From the NCBI RefSeq assembly GCF_963678635.1, contig NC_087069.1, forward strand, positions 54,852,928-54,916,927: a stretch of DNA of 64,000 nucleotides. The letters run 5' to 3'. The notes under the pieces were generated by a model that saw only the letters and a program-made list of their open reading frames with translations, was not told where the DNA came from and did no database searches. Below are positions 23,390 to 35,950 of the stretch, one piece after another. The translations under genes and the position numbers were made by a program. The first letter of the stretch is position 1. Each line of letters starts with the position of its first letter. This stretch comes from Symsagittifera roscoffensis (lineage: Eukaryota > Xenacoelomorpha > Acoela > Convolutidae).

Positions 23390-23760
23390 ATAAATTTTGG
23401 TTCAGATGACGTTTACATCATATCACAACGATTGAAACTCACCAACAAGATTTGAAATAAGACAAGCAAAAGTGATAATGCTTTCCGAATTGTGAAATCT
23501 CACTGGTTGAAGGCTGTTAAGTTTTTTGAGATGGGCATGCACGACGATTCCAGTTTGCCCGACGTTAACGCATCATTGTACATCAGATCTGATTAAGCGA
23601 AGTCCGCTTTTGCCAATTCATTGTTCCAGTTACCAATGTTTTCAAGTACGTCAGGCACGAAACTGACCTATCCACTCAGGTCACTCCAAAAGATTGCCAT
23701 CATAGTTGGAATATTTCTATTCGGGCCATGAATTCTTTCTATTCGACGCCATGACTTCGG
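23390..23760 (-). pseudogene. BEL/Pao gag remnant (DUF1759-type)
   Basis: On the minus strand NYDGNLLE, a stop in place of Trp, then PEWIGQF occurs near 23700. This fits the 'F.G.p..W..w...F' signature of Pao gag. It is followed near 23545 by VVHAHLKKLNSLQPVRFHNS and then IISNLVGEF-type sequence (SNLVGEFQSL), the usual C-terminal part of the same domain. The order and spacing fit the family; in-frame stops show it is dead. Confidence 0.75.
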
Positions 23761-24176
23761 CTAAGTCTCGAACGGATTGCGACTGCAATGGCGGGTTGAC
23801 ATAAAACGGTACAGGTTGATGCACTCATGAAGCGACCGAATTCCAAAAATACTGTTTCAAGAACTGACGAGCTAGGAATTTGCGACCCAGCTGCAGGGGT
23901 ACTTGCTCGAGTGGCGGAGTTAAATAGTTAATGTACGGGAACATTACAAAGTTGGGAGGGCAAGCTGTTTTTCCGCTTCAGACACGTGCGATGTTTCATT
24001 CAGACTTAACCGATTACAAACTGCAGGTTGGTGTTGCAGTTGAAGGAAACCACGACGCGGGGTTCGCGTTAAAGAACTGACTGGAGTATGTGGGATGACC
24101 TCGAGGTAAAGCTGTCGAAACAACTGCAGTAGGAGGACAAAATCTTAAGTACGACGGTAACGCAACGTTTTCAAAA

Positions 24177-24473
24177 TCAATAACCCTGCAGGATCAGCCT
24201 TGTTTTACCGATTCGCAACTGGAAACCGGTGGAGTTGCGTTGATTTATGTTCGACAAAATTACCAATTTTCTGCTGAGTATCGGGGCAGCAATCTGCGTA
24301 AGAGATGTATGAATAAGGGTAGAGACTAGCCAGGTATAGATTCTAGCTTTCGGTATTACCTCATCGTGTCGTTTTGTAACCAAGTCAAGCCACTGTTCCA
24401 ATTCCTCACAAATCTTATCATGAAATTCTTGTCTTTGTTTATTTTTATATGTTAAAATAATTGCTTCAGCCAA
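24177..24473 (-). CDS. Coding-like block upstream of the BEL/Pao gag, unknown
   Basis: The frame is open for 98 codons, beginning at a TTG rather than an ATG. The first 37 residues are charged and helical (NKQRQEFHDKICEELEQWL), followed by DLVTKRHDE and a possible splice donor GTAATA. It may be the N-terminal part of the BEL/Pao gag (same strand, directly upstream) or a host exon; I cannot tell. Confidence 0.3.
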   Translation of the reverse strand: MAEAIILTYKNKQRQEFHDKICEELEQWLDLVTKRHDEVIPKARIYTWLVSTLIHTSLTQIAAPILSRKLVILSNINQRNSTGFQLRIGKTRLILQGY

Positions 24474-27400
24474 ATATTTTTTTCAGTTTTCAAAAACTCC
24501 ATAGAAAACTTGTAACAATTCAGCTCGATCTCAATCTGCTTGATAGACGGAGCATCTTTTTGAAATTTTTTGAAAGAGCCTTTGAGAAAAATTATATTGA
24601 GCAAAAAAAACAATAAAATTAATCAAAACAAAGCCATTAATCTTGGATGAATACGGTCGCCCAGAACATTAGAGAGTAATTTTAAGTATAATGAGTATGA
24701 TTGCAGATGTAGCAGCTATCTATTTTTTCATGCAAAAACTTCTTGCTACAAAAAAATCAAAACACTTGCCTATGGAACATGCACTCTGTTATCTTTCTAA
24801 TTGTAAATTTTAAAAATCTTACGATATCTTTCCCACTTTTTAAAAATTTATCATTTTTATTTTCCTTTTTCTTTCAATATCAAGCTGTTTATCTGAAAAA
24901 AAAGTGGAGCACTGCTTACAAACCAAATTAACTTCTACAAAACATAGCCATTAATCAGCCGCTTTAAAAGACCTCAAGTTATCTCACATTACATAAAATA
25001 ATTTCGAAGTATGGTACTGTCCTTTGTAGATAAGTTAGCGAGTCAACACAAGGGAGTCTTACCTTTATTGGTTGATGTTGTTAGTTTTTCCTAATTTCTT
25101 TAAATTCAGTTAATGAAATTATGCCAAAAACAATTTAATTTTCACAAAAAGGTTTCCCCTCAAAAAAACTCTGGTTGACAAAGAAACAGAACCTGTAAGA
25201 TACTTCGAAAATTTGAACGCGGATTGACAAAGAAAGTTAATCTTGAGTATGATTCAAAAATTTTTGCAAAGTGCAGCACAATGAAACTTACTCAAAAATC
25301 AATGAAACCAAAACAGCTTTTGCTGAGAGAGCTAACATCAGTTTGTCACCAAATGTCACAAAAATCAAATTTCTCTCAGTTCTGTACAAACCATCTCTGA
25401 CAACGCGTTTAGAAAACTCTAGATTCGAGGACTAAAATGATGATATTTCTTTCCAAGAAGACTAAAAATTACAAATAACAGATGAAGTTTTAGAAACTTT
25501 CGGAAAACTCTACAAAAAATTTCCTACATTCATTGTCAACGCTCTTTAAAAAGTAGATTTTTTTAAAGAATTTTAAAAAATGTGCTGAGAGTAAATCATT
25601 TTTTGATTTTTTACCTAAATTTTTTACTTGCTGGAATCTTTCATTAAAGAGCTGCTTCTTTTACCCTTTACTATCGGAACGGTTATGTTCGAAAGGAGAA
25701 TGGGAAGTTCAAACTTGAAAAATATCGTTTCTTTTGTTTTATCAAATTGTTATTGCTGAAAAAAATGCATACATAAATGGAAGAGAAAAATGTATCACAA
25801 GAAAAAAACTACACAAAAATAGCTGTTATTTCGCCTGAGAATCAATTAGTGTTCATTATTTACAGCAAAACTATAATGAGTTGAAATTGTTTGCCTGAGC
25901 CTCAAAACTCTAAAGAAGTTTTAAGAATACAACCCTTGATGATGTATGGTGATTTTATAGAATATAAGGTAGTCGGTGATCGAGTAACTCCTTCATTGTT
26001 TGTTTCGTTTGCAAAGTAGAAAAAAAAGAGATAATATCTACGGGGCAGTATCAAAGTTATAAGTCCTATATGAATCTAGGACTGAAAAATCTTTGAGGAA
26101 CTATTCCAATAAAACTGGAAGATACTACAGATAGAAAAAAATTTTTTGTCTCAGTAAGACTTACACCAGCTATTCTATTATTCTTTTATTCAATAACAAT
26201 TTCGAAGTTTTTAATTTGAACTTTATTTAAAACAAAAAATTTGCTCTATTTTCAAAAAAAAATTTATTTCAACAAGAAAGATAGCGTGAAAAAGCATTTG
26301 GTGCTTTTGCACAATCTCTTGTGAAAACTGAAGTTCGTTTCAACAAAATTTGACAGATCACAGCTGCAAAAAATGCGGTATAATTGTGTCAATTTAACGC
26401 TCCAGAGATTGGGAAGTTGTTATTAAACGCAAACATTTCAAAACATTTGCAAAAATTTTTGACACAAAACAGTTGGAAGAAGCAAAAATTTAATCCGAGC
26501 GTAGAAGTAGTTTAACTACATTCGTTTTTCAAGAAGGTCAAAAAACAGTCTCTCTCTTTTTGAGAAATTTTTCACAACAGAAAACGAACTAATTTTAAAA
26601 TATTCATTTTTGGTACGGATTTTTAGAAAAAAATTTGGAGGTTTTTGCTAAACTCGCAGTTTTGCAAACACTTGTTTTATCTTAAAATCAAGAAATAATT
26701 TGCAGTGCTTCTCAAGATAAAAGCAGTATTGTGTTGGAAACTGAGACAGATTGTAGTCTCTATTTGGATATGCGTGATAACCACCTTAGCTTAAAGCTTT
26801 GGTCAATGAAGGGAAATTTAATACAAATTTTCACAAAACAGAACTTCGTAAAGCAAAATAAGGGGTAAACTCAAATGAAAAATTTGATACAATATTGACT
26901 TATGTAGGCAATTTACTATTTTCTTTATTCTCGATTGTAGGAAGGTTAATTTAACAATACAATGGGTTATAACGCAAGTGGATATTCCCTTAGCTCATTT
27001 TGTAATTGGCTCTTTTATTTGTCAAAAATTCAAATATGCTACAAAGATCATAGTTATATTTAAGCTCTTTCAGACTATACCCAGTTTCTACTTTTCGTCT
27101 GATAGCTCGATGCACCAAAGGCAGAAATTATTACTATTATTAATGTTTTGGTACAAAGAAAACTAAGAAAAAATTTGAATTTTTTTTTTATGTTTCAGAT
27201 GTAAATCATTCAAAACTAATTGCGAAAATGGATTAAAATATTTTTGTACAGGTTTTTGAAAGATGCAAAAAACCTCGAACGTATCTAGCTGATATAGTTG
27301 CTCGTCTACAATATCCTCTTAGCAATGGCTAATCTAGCTCCAATAAATGATAGTGGAGAGCACTGGGCGATGACTACATGACTAGACAATTATTTATGTT

Positions 27401-29583
27401 CCGCCTATTCATTCAAAAAAGTTGGACGATTCCTTTCTTACAAAAATTGTCGACAATTGGTTCAGCGAATTACTGATGTTTTGATTGGATTTCAAGCAAA
27501 TTATTTCTTGTTTGTTTTTATAAAATCTACAAAAAAAATTTTTTTTTCACCGTGTTCATTGTTTGAATTTCATAAGTATTGATGTGTACGAATGCAGTAT
27601 GTTACGTGTAATTGGTTGTAAGTTTTGTAGTAACCTTTTTTAAGTAAATTGGAACACAATGATTGCATGGATGGAATATGGATGATGTGGTCGCCCAAAT
27701 GAATAAACTGACAAAAATAGATAAGCTGACAAAAATTGTAATCATTATCTACAAAATTGTTGAAAATTTTTGAAAAATTCATTTTGAAAGCTATAAAAAA
27801 AACAAATAGCAAATTGCAGCGAGTTGCAGTTTTTGAAATAATAACACATGCTGCTTGCGACAATTGATGATTTCACGAACTTAATGAAAGTACCATTATA
27901 TTTTCCCTATATTCGATCGTTGTTTTTTAGTTACTCGATTTCACCTGGTTGTTTTTTGTTTCAGTACCAAAAAAAAACAGTAAATACAGTTTGAACTAAT
28001 TTTTGAATTTAAATCTGTGTAATTTGTCTATCGAAACTACATTACATTACACTTTTTGAAATATCTAACAAAATTTCAAAAACTTTATTGGAAAAAAAGG
28101 TTAAAAATATTATGCAAGAAAGAATGTCTCTAAAATGGACAACAAAGACAATGCAAAAGAAGCGCAAAACTTAATGCTAAAACTGATTATTTCGAAAACT
28201 GATAAAGAATCGAAAAGTTTTTTCTAAAGTTTAAGCAATATGAAATGAAATGAACTTACTCGGAAAAAATAATTTAATAGAAACCTGACAAATATACAGT
28301 TGTTATAATTTAAGATTCCGAAAAATATGGAACATGCGTGATGGGGGTAGTTTTTTCTACAAACATTTAAGACTTCTTGTTACATAGCTTTTTTGAAAAA
28401 GTTTTTTTTACTATTTCAAATTGTTTTTGTTTTGGGCTTTTTTCAGTTATACTAAGACAATCAAATTTAAAAACGAAATTTGTGGTAGTAAATTGCAAAA
28501 AAACATATGAGCGTGAACAAGTGAACAAATTCATACAAGATTTCTCTCAAGCCAATTGCTATGAAAACAACTTTTATGGAACTTTGTTGTGATTTTTCGA
28601 GAAAGCTAGGAAACAAGAAAAAAGTTTTGTTCTGGGCTCAAAATTGAAAAAAAAAATGAACTATGATTAGTTTGTCTAAGATGCTGCAAGTATCAAGAGT
28701 TTTACTATAGGGACATTTAAAGTGCGATATAATGCGTGCTAGTAAAGAATAAAATAATTTTGCATAAAAATTTTGCATAATAAAATAACATGCATAATAT
28801 GTCACCTTGTACTTTACATAGCGTGTGGGTGATGATTCTTACAAAAATCTCAAAATTATTATTTTTTTGAACAAACACTGGTTATAGGTTGAAAAATATG
28901 AATATTAAGGAATTAAGGATTTTCTCTCTCGACAATTATTTTTCAATCAAATTTATTTTGGTCAACAACTTAATCGCGATAGTTAGCGGTAAGATAAGCA
29001 AGACTGCTCTTATATCCCCAATTATTCATACTTCTCTGTTTTGTCGATCACTTTTTTGGTTTCAAAAGAAATCTTTTAAAACCTTGCAAAAAAAGAAAGT
29101 TTTGAATAGTAAAAAAAAGAATTTCCTATTTTTATACCCCCAGAAGCTATGTAATACGAAATAATAAGCGCAAATTTAATGTGGAAGGATTGAATTTGCC
29201 GCTTACCTTTAATAGCACGAAATTTATTGCCCGTTAAATATCGCATTTTGAATTATGGTCATCAAGTTATCCCAAAATTCAAATTATTGTGACTTTGTGG
29301 GAAATGGTCACAAATAAAAAATTTTTTGTATTTCAGCTCATAGCATCATTATTTTTCAGTTTGTGTGAAAAAATTTGATAATATTAAGCGATTTAAAAAA
29401 AGTCGAACGTTGACTGAATGAATAAAACACCCACGCATAAAAATTCCGCGTTTCTTCAAAATTCGTCAAAACTTTTGACAATTAAGCTACAACCAATTAA
29501 AGAAGCTTCAAACAAAAAAGCGCGAGTTTGTTTTTTGTATTAGTTTTTTTTATAATAGCGCCCAAGTTCATATTTCAGTTTAC
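24474..29583. other. 5.1 kb of AT-rich DNA without a supported gene
   Basis: Composition is strongly AT with long A and T runs. ORFs here are short and Phe/Lys/Ile-rich. A short + strand block near 27252-27330, after TTTTTGTACAG, reads coding-like (KKPRTYLADIVARLQYPLSN) before stops and could be an old exon or retroelement scrap. Nothing else was recognised. Confidence 0.4.
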
Positions 29584-29620
29584 CTGGAATGTTGTTTCGA
29601 TTTCCCGGCGCAGATGCCAT
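29584..29620 (-). CDS. Possible first coding exon (12 codons) of an unidentified gene
   Basis: A GC-richer island has ATG in a good context (TCAAAATGG) and encodes MASAPGNRNNIP, ending at CCAG with the donor GTAAAC (phase 1). No following exon on the minus strand could be linked with confidence, so this is a signal-based guess. Confidence 0.3.
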
Positions 29621-30195
29621 TTTGATTCGTTTCAAATGGCGTTCAATTGGAGATCAGAGACAAGCGAATTAGTCAGGCCGTCTAAACAAGTATATTTGAA
29701 GTACACGTTAAGAAAAATGATGCGCTAAAATAATGACAAATGTATGACAAATTGGGCGCTAAATAACAAATTGATTTGGCAAAAAAGGTGTCTGCTCAAA
29801 ACCATCTTTATCCAATTCGTGTAATTTTGTAGTTATCTTATCTTTTCAGTTTACAGAACTTGGAAACCTATTTATGCTAGAAGCATTCGATGACAATAAC
29901 CCTACTTTTTTGTACATTTGACGTTTTTCGGAAAACGGGTGTTTTGGTTTTTGACGAAAAAATTGACGTCATTATTCAAAAAAATACTTCGATTTTAACA
30001 CAACCCTCAATCAATCATAAACTCACCGTTGCTAATTTGATTCCAAGACTTGGACTTATGATGTAAAAAAATAAGTTTTCATTAGAAATTGAATAGAAAA
30101 CTAATCCAAAAAATAACATGAGATTTCAAAATTAATTTACTAGTGAACGATTTTCCGATTCAAACTAAAATGAAAAAATGTGAAACTGTGATCAA

Positions 30196-30462
30196 ATGGG
30201 GATGAATATTGTGAACGAATTCAATAAAATGATCGAGAGAATCAATAGCTGTACAAATTCAGACTTAACAATCAACCAAAAATTTATCGATGAAAAATGT
30301 AAACTGAAACGCGAAGTTTTTTCTCAAATCAATGAAGAAACTCTCACATTACTTTTTGAACGAAGTATTATGGCACGTGTTAGCTTACCATTCATGTTAA
30401 TACGAAGAGATATTGAAACTACAAAAATTAATTTCTTATGGCTCGAAGTATATTTGTATTAA
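30196..30462 (+). CDS. Small ORF, 88 codons, unknown
   Basis: It opens MGMNIVNEFNKMIERINS and is mixed and helical, with Glu/Lys/Asn and a few Cys, ending in TAA. Codon use is more varied than in neighbouring chance ORFs, but no domain, splice site or homologue is recognised. It could be an exon or chance. Confidence 0.25.
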   Translation: MGMNIVNEFNKMIERINSCTNSDLTINQKFIDEKCKLKREVFSQINEETLTLLFERSIMARVSLPFMLIRRDIETTKINFLWLEVYLY

Positions 30463-30590
30463 AAAAAACATGTAACTACTGAGATTTTTTGTGGTAACTT
30501 TGGTCTATAAATAAATTAACTTCTGTCGTCTTTTGCACTCCCCCAATAGCTGTGACTAATACATAGAGGTATCATGACTTGTTATAATAC

Positions 30591-30799
30591 CCCCCCCCCC
30601 CCCCCCGCCCCCACAAAAAAAAACTTCACACGAGCATCATTTTTATCGTTTACGAGTAGTCTTACAAGATTGATTAAGAAGTTTAAACATGTTTGCCATG
30701 GCCTAATCAGTCTGCATAGCATAATTCACGACAATCGGACAATGTGAACAGTAATTTTGAATTAAAAATTTTGCAAGTGGGGAAAAGGAAAAAACAGCC
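30591..30799. mobile_element. Second, diverged MITE of the 19061 family, inverted, with a poly-C end
   Basis: The reverse complement of the MITE at 19061 aligns along the whole length: matching words include CATGGCCTAAT, GACAATCGGACAA and the right end GGGGAAAAGGAAAAA..CAGCC. The left terminal C tract of the family (CCCCCC) is expanded here to about 16 C followed by GCCCCC. The inverted repeats are no longer well paired, so this copy is old. Confidence 0.65.
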
Positions 30800-32879
30800 T
30801 GAATCTCCTCAAAAACTAAGAACCAATTTTTTATAAACAAAATTGAGCTCTTTTCCATTACCCTCCACATATCAATTCCAGTTTTGGAAACTAATTTTAC
30901 GCTGTTATAATGGAATCAATTTTTTCATGGTCAACAAACTAGTGACCACATTTGGTATGCATACCTTGCATTGTATTTTCACGCTTTCAGCCACAATCCC
31001 GGACTGACCAAAATGCTAGTCATACAATTTTCGTATTTGGAAAAACGCTAGGCATAACATGTTCATAATAATGGAAAGTTGCATAATAATGGCATAATAA
31101 TGGCATAATAATGGAAAGTTGCACGAAAGGTTTATGATTAGCGATTTTTATTATATGGCAACTGTATGACTAGCATTTTTCTTTTTTAAATTTTGATTTC
31201 TTAAAATTTGTGGCTGTGTTTTTGTGGAACACCAGTGGCAAATACTTTGGTTACTCAAAAGTAGAGTCACCACAGCTATGACTGTCTCGCAATTACAAGG
31301 CAATGGAAACGGCGTGGCTTGTTTTAGTTTCGTTTCAAACAAATGATTGTGAAAGTATCAATATTTTAAATTTCGGCGAAGACTTTAAAACGTGATTATT
31401 TTTGAATTTGTAGCTAATCAATCATTGATCAAGGCATGATCAAACTTGCTATACAAAACAGTTAGACGTATTGAGCGTTTTTGAAAAACAAGTACCCTGA
31501 GAAAATGAAAAACATAAGTTTTTGTGTATCCGGGACTACGCTTTCTTATTTTTCAAACGTCTAGATAAATAGGTGGTAATTTTGCATGCTCTTATGATTT
31601 GTTTTCTTTAAAAATAATTTCTCAGATTTTGTTTTCTTTTCAGGTTGTTATTTTATGTTGTTGTGTATTCAGTTTTTCTCTCGCTAGTTCTTTGATAGTT
31701 GGCCTACGAGTGATGAATTTTTATCTTTGTACATAAATAATCCTGTTTTTGTTCTTTGTTGAACATAATCCTGTCCTCTAGCTCTTTGTTTAACATACTT
31801 TGAAAAAACTTTAGCGACTTCAAGCAGGTTTGTTGGCTTTAGCCAAATTAAATTTTCGCAAAAAAACAGGCAGTCCAATTCTTTGAAAATCAATCGTGGA
31901 CTTTTACAAGTAGTGTTTTTTTTCTTGATTGTCTATCCAATGATATTCGGATGCACATAATCGGTTGTGTGCGCTACTTGTTTTGGTATTTTTGTTTTTG
32001 TAATGCTTTCTGGTTCTACTTAAAAATATCTCCCACCTAAAAAAATATCTACAAAAATATCTATGAAAAACTTCTTTCTCTATCAATAAATAAAGTTAGG
32101 AGCTTTTTAATGGGAATTCTTACTTTGTTGCTCTCTGAAAGATCGAATATTGACTAACTGGATCTAGTTAATTCATAGGGTGAGATTGTTAAAAAGTTCC
32201 TATTTCCCAGATTTTTCAATTTTGTTTGATTATTTTTCAAAGTTTCTTTCAAATTAGCCCCTAAGATGTGTAAAATGCAAATTGACATGTTTTGCATATA
32301 TCAAACTACCGAATAGAACAAATAAACAAACATTCAATTTCGAACAGTTTTTCAAACAGATAAATTATCTGCAAACGTGCTAGTAGCACGCAGAGTATCA
32401 CGCGCTAATCGTCGCAAATTGGCCATAATGACAATCCTTATATCAAAATTTGAAAATTCATTGGAAGTAAAAACAACCCAAGCACACAAATTCCATCTCT
32501 TTTGTCGCGCAAAACTATTATCATTCCATGCAAGCAATATATGAATCATTTATCACCGTCGTTATGCAATTGCTACCCAACTTTGATGAATATAAGAGAT
32601 TTTATTATGTGCATAATACGATTCAATTTATTTAAACCTTGCACATCAAACATTGAGTAATTTAGAAGTAGCCTTAGATCTTTTTTTGTGGTGTCAAGCA
32701 TGAACGAAGCGAGTGCCAGAGGGCATCTACAATTCTGGCAAAGCCATTCAATCAACCACCAAATTCCGTATGAAAAAAGAAGAGATCTAATTCCATTAGC
32801 ACTAATAAGTACAGAAAATATAAATATTAAACATTTACTAAATCCGAAAGAAATCATTTTACTCCGTTTATCCTAGAAA
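30800..32879. other. AT-rich stretch without supported genes; small inverted repeat inside
   Basis: AAAATGCTAGTCATACA (31010-31026) and its complement (31163-31179) frame about 135 bp that contain tandem ATAATGGCATA-type words. Otherwise I see only chance ORFs. The last few hundred bases may belong to the 5' part of the following gypsy relic. Confidence 0.4.
31010..31180. repeat. Small foldback element, 17-bp inverted repeats
   Basis: A perfect 17-bp inverted repeat (AAAATGCTAGTCATACA) has an internal short tandem repeat (ATAATGGCATA and ATAATGGAAAGTTGCA). It may be a tiny MITE; no relatives were seen elsewhere in the window. Confidence 0.5.
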
Positions 32880-33341
32880 ATGCCCCAGACGGCAACAACA
32901 CCGAAGGACAAAAAAACGCCAGATTTAAAAACAAAAATTGGCGGAACAAAGACTTACAATGACAAAAAAAAAACAGCCTCTCAAAAAGCAGAACTCAGGA
33001 AAGTCAACAAAATGCGACCAAAAGAGGCCGACATAAACTAAAATTTTAAATACATTTGACCCTAGGAACAAAAGAGAAAAAATTTCAGTGAAAAACTCAC
33101 GAAAGTCAAGCTTCTACAACTTTCGTTTACAAAACTTTGGGAACTTCTAGCGCTAGCATTCGTAATAGGCCCAGTTGAAGACAAATGTCTTAGATTAAAC
33201 TCCGATGGAAACATCACAAAACTTGATAATTGCGATAAAGATTGACTCATCAGCCATATTGTCATAACTTGCGAGAAAGACAAATCAATTAAACTAGATT
33301 CGAAATTAAAAAACAAACAAACTTTCGAGAGCAAATACCAA

Positions 33342-33686
33342 ATGCCCAATATTTACAAGTTTGTAGATAACATCGCAGCAACACTTTGTGAAAAGTCCAC
33401 CGGAGATGTTTGGTTTACAAAACTCAATTTAACGAAGGCTTATAACCAATTAGCCGACAATTTTACAAGCGTACAATGCAATTTTATTTTTGTTGATGGC
33501 AATATGAAGGGCAACTATCAATTTCACATGTTTTTTTACGGACTGGGAAATATGCCCAATGAATTTCAAAGAGTCATGGAATCAACAACTGGAAATGTTC
33601 CTTACACAAATTGTTACTTGAACGATATTTTAATTGCATCCAAAGGAGAGTTTTCTGCACAAAAGTACATTGTTAATAAATTTTAG
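33342..33686 (+). pseudogene. Ty3/gypsy RT palm domain with both catalytic Asp positions changed to Asn
   Basis: The open frame of 114 codons reads WFTKLNLTKAYNQL, then QCNFIFVDGN, FYGLGNMPNEFQRVME and CYLNDILIASKG. In active gypsy RTs the first block is K(L/I/F)DL..AY.QL and the last is (F/A/W)LDDI.v.skG or YLDDILI. Here the first Asp is Asn (AAT) and the first Asp of the LDD pair is Asn (AAC), each explained by one G-to-A change. RT copies RNA to DNA with two metal ions held by these residues, so this one is inactive even though the frame is intact. Confidence 0.8.
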
Positions 33687-34380
33687 CGACCTTACATAGT
33701 TAAAAATTTGCCAACAAAGAGCTAAATTATGAAATTTTTCAAAAAGAATCAGAAAGGCTCGGTTTTAAAGTTATCGACATTGGAGTCACTCAACTAATTG
33801 ACAAATTTTTTTGCAATCAAAAATTTTCCCATTCCAAAAAAATGAATGACTTACGTTCATTTTTTGGCTCCACTATTCAAAACATGAATTTTGTTTTCAA
33901 CTTTGCAACACTGGGTAGCCCTTTGAGACCATTATTGAAGAAAAAGTCGAAATTCTAATGGAACAAAGATCACACAATTGCCTTCAAAGAAATCATAGAA
34001 GAGATCGTAAGTTCAACTGAACTTGCGCTCTTCGACGTAAAATTCAAACTAGAGTAAAATCAGACGCCTCACACACCGTACTTTGAGTCTGAGTAAAGCA
34101 ACTTTTTGAGAAAAATTTCTAAAGCCCCATGAATCGAAAGGATGCATTAGAAATACTAGGAATACTTTGGGCAGTTGAAACACAAATCACTGTAACAAAA
34201 CATACAATAGTAATCTCATATGTTGAGCAGTTAGACTATAACCGTTCAATTTCTCTTTCAAACACCAAGAGTGCAAAGATATGGGCTTTACGGTTTTGGC
34301 TTTACAACGTCCGTCGGACAAGGCTCCCCCAATTTCCAATTATGAAAAAGTTTGTGGTAGCAAACATGTCAAAAATTTAA
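33687..34380 (+). pseudogene. RT connection / RNase H remnant, family 2
   Basis: Broken + frames contain KKMNDLRSFFGSTIQNMNF and ATLGSPLRPLLKKKSKF, the usual 'L..FLG..NY...F..N.S....PL..LLKK...W' segment after a gypsy RT. An ORF at 34129-34380 (DALEILGILWAVETQITVTK) parallels the RNase H part 'E.LAI.WA'. No complete catalytic set is readable. Confidence 0.6.
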
Positions 34381-34979
34381 TCAAGCCTTAAATCTGTCGG
34401 ATTGACTTTAGAGCTACAGCCTAAGGTGTTTGCGTTTAACCTGGAATTATCCAAATTTGCATTAGTACTCAATGAAGTAATTGCCTCAATTTCTAATTCT
34501 CGCTTCAAGTTTGCATTTTTACACGAAGTCAATCAGAATTCTGCTCATCTCATGAGTTTGTTTTAATTTTTTGCACACCGATCTCCCAATAATTTCAATT
34601 TCTAATGAAGGTTTCCGTTTTTTTTAATCTATAAGTTAAAGTTTATTAATCTTACTCCTGATGTTACGTGTATAAACTCTGTAATTATTTCCAATAGCAA
34701 AACTGTAAAAAAAGTTTTCTAAATCAGGTTTTTTGTTTCCCTTAAAAGGAAAAATTAAACCTAATGCAAATTAGCTTTAGTCAAAAATTATTTTAAATCC
34801 CTAAAAAGACCTAGCTAACCACTTGACATAACTTCGTTATTTAGTACGAAAATCTAAGTTTACTTATTGAAGCAGACCGACTTTTCATTTCCTTTAGTCA
34901 AGTCGCTCCAAGCGATATTAGATTTTAAAAATGGCAAGCTCAAAAAGACTATCTTGAACTTATAGGCTTATTATATATG

Positions 34980-35200
34980 GATGGAAAATTAGTAACCTAT
35001 TCTGATTTGAGAAACGCGATGATTAGGATTTTACACGAAAATCATTCAAGACGATTTGGAAAGAATTTCTGCGCGGAAAACATCTGGTGGCCACACATTT
35101 ACAGACATATCTATGGTTTGCACTCAATGTACGAAAGCGGGTAAAATCATGAAACTGTTATTCCAAACAAATCGGTCGAGAATTACCAGATCTTTCAGAA
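34980..35200 (+). pseudogene. Integrase zinc-binding domain remnant, family 2
   Basis: The + frame reads LVTYSDLRNAMIRILHENH, then after SRRFGKNFCAEN the block IWWPHIYRHIY, fitting the H..H part and the WWP signature of gypsy integrases. The paired cysteines that should follow are not both kept, and a stop comes soon after. The core with D,D,E was not found. Confidence 0.65.
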
Positions 35201-35629
35201 CCAAAAAAAAAGACGTAGAGATAGATTTTCCAGGCCTGTTAGAAGTTTTCAACTAAGTTTTCAAAGGTTGAATTTTTCTCTGTATCGGTCGTTTCTCGAA
35301 GTTTCCTTCAACAAAAAAACACTTCAAATACTTCAACTAATACCTTTATCGTCTTTATTCGAGAAAATAACTGCGCTCATGGTAAGTCATTTGAATCACT
35401 TTTGGTGGACCACGCTTCTTGATTTTAAAGTATACGTTTGAAGTTTGTTTTGAGGTTCAAACAACTTACAATTTTTTTTTCGTCCGTCGGTGAACATAGA
35501 TCCGACAAAAAAATGGTTAAAAATTGTAAATTATATGAAAACAAAACTCTTTGCTATGTTTTTTTACTCACCTTGACCATCTTTTAAGGATGCTGGCTCC
35601 CGTTTTATTTGAAACCTATGTTCATCGGT

Positions 35630-35950
35630 TCAATCTTCAATCAAATTTTCTCCTTTCGAAAAACATTTTGCAAGAAAACCAAAGACAATTTGAAAACGGT
35701 CCGACTGAGATAACTTGATTGACTTCGGAGACAAATAAATATCAATCATCGATAACGCCTCTGATAAGGCCTGAAACTGGGGAACTGACGACCGAATTGG
35801 GGGCGACTGCTTGGATGCACCTTTGCTGCCAAAAAACAGAGCTTCAACGGATAAAAGCTGCATCTCGGAGGACCAGAACAAAATGACAGTGACCGCTTGC
35901 AGCAGAATTCCAATGGTAAACTCATTTACTAAAGTTTACATCCTCACCAA
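35630..35950 (-). CDS. Possible exon of unknown gene
   Basis: The minus strand is open for about 107 codons (83 from the first ATG at 35881), with a hydrophobic start (TIGILLQAVTVILFW) and a Ser/Leu-rich remainder. GC content is raised. The + strand over the same bases is also partly open (a 63-codon ORF at 35811-36002), so the coding strand is uncertain. Confidence 0.25.

Larger units (their letters stand above)
20360..24150 (-). mobile_element. Degenerate BEL/Pao retroelement
   Basis: GC content is clearly higher than around it, and three separate minus-strand domains fall in BEL/Pao order: gag (about 23390-23760), reverse transcriptase (about 21860-22130) and integrase (about 20700-21150), perhaps with the downstream C-terminal part near 20360-20440 (GQLVRPLVTLL). 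All are broken by stops and frameshifts, and at about 3.8 kb the relic is shorter than the usual 5-7 kb, so parts such as protease and RNase H are lost or unreadable. No LTRs were found. The + strand ORFs inside it are shadows. Confidence 0.8.
32880..35260 (+). mobile_element. Second Ty3/gypsy relic (family 2)
   Basis: A + strand RT (33342-33686), a connection/RNase H region (33690-34380) and an integrase zinc-binding part (34980-35170) follow in Ty3/gypsy order. Its protein is clearly different from family 1. A 53-codon Lys/Thr-rich ORF at 32880-33041 precedes it and may be a gag or pol leftover. Many stops are present and no LTR was seen. Confidence 0.75.
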
